NCBI GenBank assembly: GCA_963576735.1
Contig: OY755177.1
Span: 5,270,001-5,334,000, forward strand
Direction of reading: 5' to 3'
Source: Bedellia somnulentella
Lineage: Eukaryota > Arthropoda > Insecta > Lepidoptera > Bedelliidae
Length of the DNA: 64,000 bases
Shown: positions 63,076 to 64,000 of the stretch, piece after piece
How positions within the stretch are numbered: the stretch's first letter is position 1
Layout of the letters: every line of letters begins with the position of its first letter
Translations under genes and position numbers: made by a program
The notes under the pieces: model-generated
What the model saw: only the letters and a program-made list of their open reading frames with translations
Told to the model about the DNA's origin: nothing
Databases searched by the model: none

Positions 63076-63598
63076 TATATGAGTGGCAGGCGACTCTACA
63101 CAGTAGATAATTTTTCTCCGGCCATGACTTTTTAAAATATATTAATGAGTGTATTTATGTAGTATAAAATATAAAATTACATACATTTAGGTCAAGAAAA
63201 AGCCTCAAAAGCCTATTTCGTATTTTATACTCGTTTCCAAACCTCCGCATTAGGGAAAACTGCCACATATTTTGCTAGCTAGGGACGAGTTGTATAATTA
63301 ATTGTGGTGATAAAGAAATAAATGGCTACCCCTGGCCTATAATTATCATGTGTCTCATATTCACATTGTGTTAGTATACTTAACTCATTAAACCTTTAAA
63401 CTTTTGCAACGAATATAATAAATGAAATCTTTGGAGACACTATAAAAGTCTCTGTCACTTTATGGTATACGAGTTAATAAGCTTTTGAATTCGGAGGCCC
63501 CGGGTTCAAAACTGAGTTAGAATAAATAATTATCTTATTTGGTCGATATTAATTTCGTTTCATCGGTCTTTATTTTTGATTTACTGTTAAAGTTAATG
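63075..63598. other. No gene seen; weak tRNA-like B box at 63,495-63,520
   Basis: GAGGCCCCGGGTTCAAAACT resembles a B box but no A box or tRNA fold accompanies it. Confidence 0.4.
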
Positions 63599-63608
63599 TA
63601 CTCAAATA

Positions 63609-63860
63609 ACATATAACATAACATTGCATAAACGTTCACGCCGAATATCCCCGAAGGGGTTGGCAGAGTTACTAATACTTCTGAACATCACGTGACATTG
63701 TCACCTGGCGTTCAGAGTACCTACGTTTTGCATGGACAGTGTACTCAAATGATAGGGGGCAGGCCTATCGCCGTTTTGTACGAATACACGGTCACATGAC
63801 TAAGTACAACTCAGCTATGTGGGTTTCCTCATGATGTTTTCCCTCACCATTAACAACGTT
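63609..63860 (-). mobile_element. SINE-B copy, 5' truncated, perfect target duplication
   Basis: It runs from the (ATAAC)n tail and GTTCACGCCGAATATCCCCG to TTTTCCCTCACCATTAACAA. The tRNA-like head is absent, yet TACTCAAATA at 63,599-63,608 and 63,861-63,870 is exact. The copy was therefore truncated at insertion rather than by later deletion. Confidence 0.9.
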
Positions 63861-63924
63861 TACTCAAATAGTATTAAATAATAGACTCGAAATAGAACAT
63901 TTAGTCAGATTAAATGGGTATATA

Positions 63925-64000
63925 GGAGAATAATAGAGCATGAATGAAAATATAGATAAATGTAAAATAAGCACGAAAGCTTTGCCAGGATCGTATGAAA
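63925..64000 (+). mobile_element. RTE-A LINE fragment running off the window
   Basis: GAATAATAGAGCATGAATGA and GCTTTGCCAGGATCGTATGA match the block just before the RTE-A 3' end. Confidence 0.6.

Overview
The window is AT-rich, intron- and transposon-dominated animal DNA. It most likely comes from a lepidopteran insect (moth or butterfly). The reasons are an RTE-type LINE 3' end with the lepidopteran-style CAGCAGTGGACGTCTGTAGG terminus (about 22,155-22,200), two very abundant short retroposons, non-autonomous TC...CTAG Helitrons, a mariner, hAT-type and Harbinger-type miniature elements, and an 'AAGTGCGAGT...GGGTTCCGT' dispersed repeat. This assignment rests on recognising repeat families, not on a database search. 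No bacterial-type operon, rRNA, functional tRNA or CRISPR array is present.

Host gene: one spliced gene is visible on the minus strand. Its exons, in transcript order, are 49,158-49,081, 43,675-43,494, 42,195-42,082, 15,890-15,692, 13,437-13,331, 12,877-12,839 and 11,958-11,836 (stop). All junctions have AG/GT signals and matching phase. The deduced C-terminal ~280 residues are helical and charged, and I do not recognise the family. The 5' exons are missing or unseen. One exon exists in three versions: an intact long one (43.5 kb), an intact short one (42.1 kb), and a decayed one with a broken donor that abuts a Helitron (42.24-42.34 kb). The 3' half of the 49.1-kb exon is also duplicated, with a SINE between the copies.

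LINEs: 50,842-54,442 holds a near-complete non-LTR retrotransposon with a 980-codon endonuclease/reverse-transcriptase ORF. It is inserted in an array of three ~500-bp units. A second LINE with a 542-codon RT ORF lies at ~2,335-4,084. 5'-truncated LINE ends lie at 35.2-36.2, 46.1-47.6 and 58.6-59.05 kb, and shorter ends are scattered elsewhere. About 14 3' fragments of one RTE-like LINE ('RTE-A') are present.

SINEs: 'SINE-A' (~255 bp, (TATG)n tail, about 26 copies) ends in the same ~17 bp as RTE-A, which points to RTE-A as its mobilising partner. 'SINE-B' (~360 bp, tRNA-like head, (TTATG)n tail, 12 copies) has 10-13 bp target duplications in most of the better-preserved copies and carries CACGTG sites.

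DNA transposons: a 1,304-bp mariner at 25,786-27,089 interrupts a SINE-A. Two hAT-like elements have exact 8-bp duplications (29,849-30,895 and 61,417-62,703). A 426-bp long-TIR element has a 9-bp duplication (39,205-39,630), and a 0.9-kb foldback-like element lies at 18,704-19,632. There are three Harbinger-like MITEs (7.1, 9.4 and 10.2 kb) and a palindromic MITE at 6.4 kb. Helitrons lie at 27,321-28,256 and 42,338-43,363. The names SINE-A, SINE-B, RTE-A and 'gene U' are local to this report.
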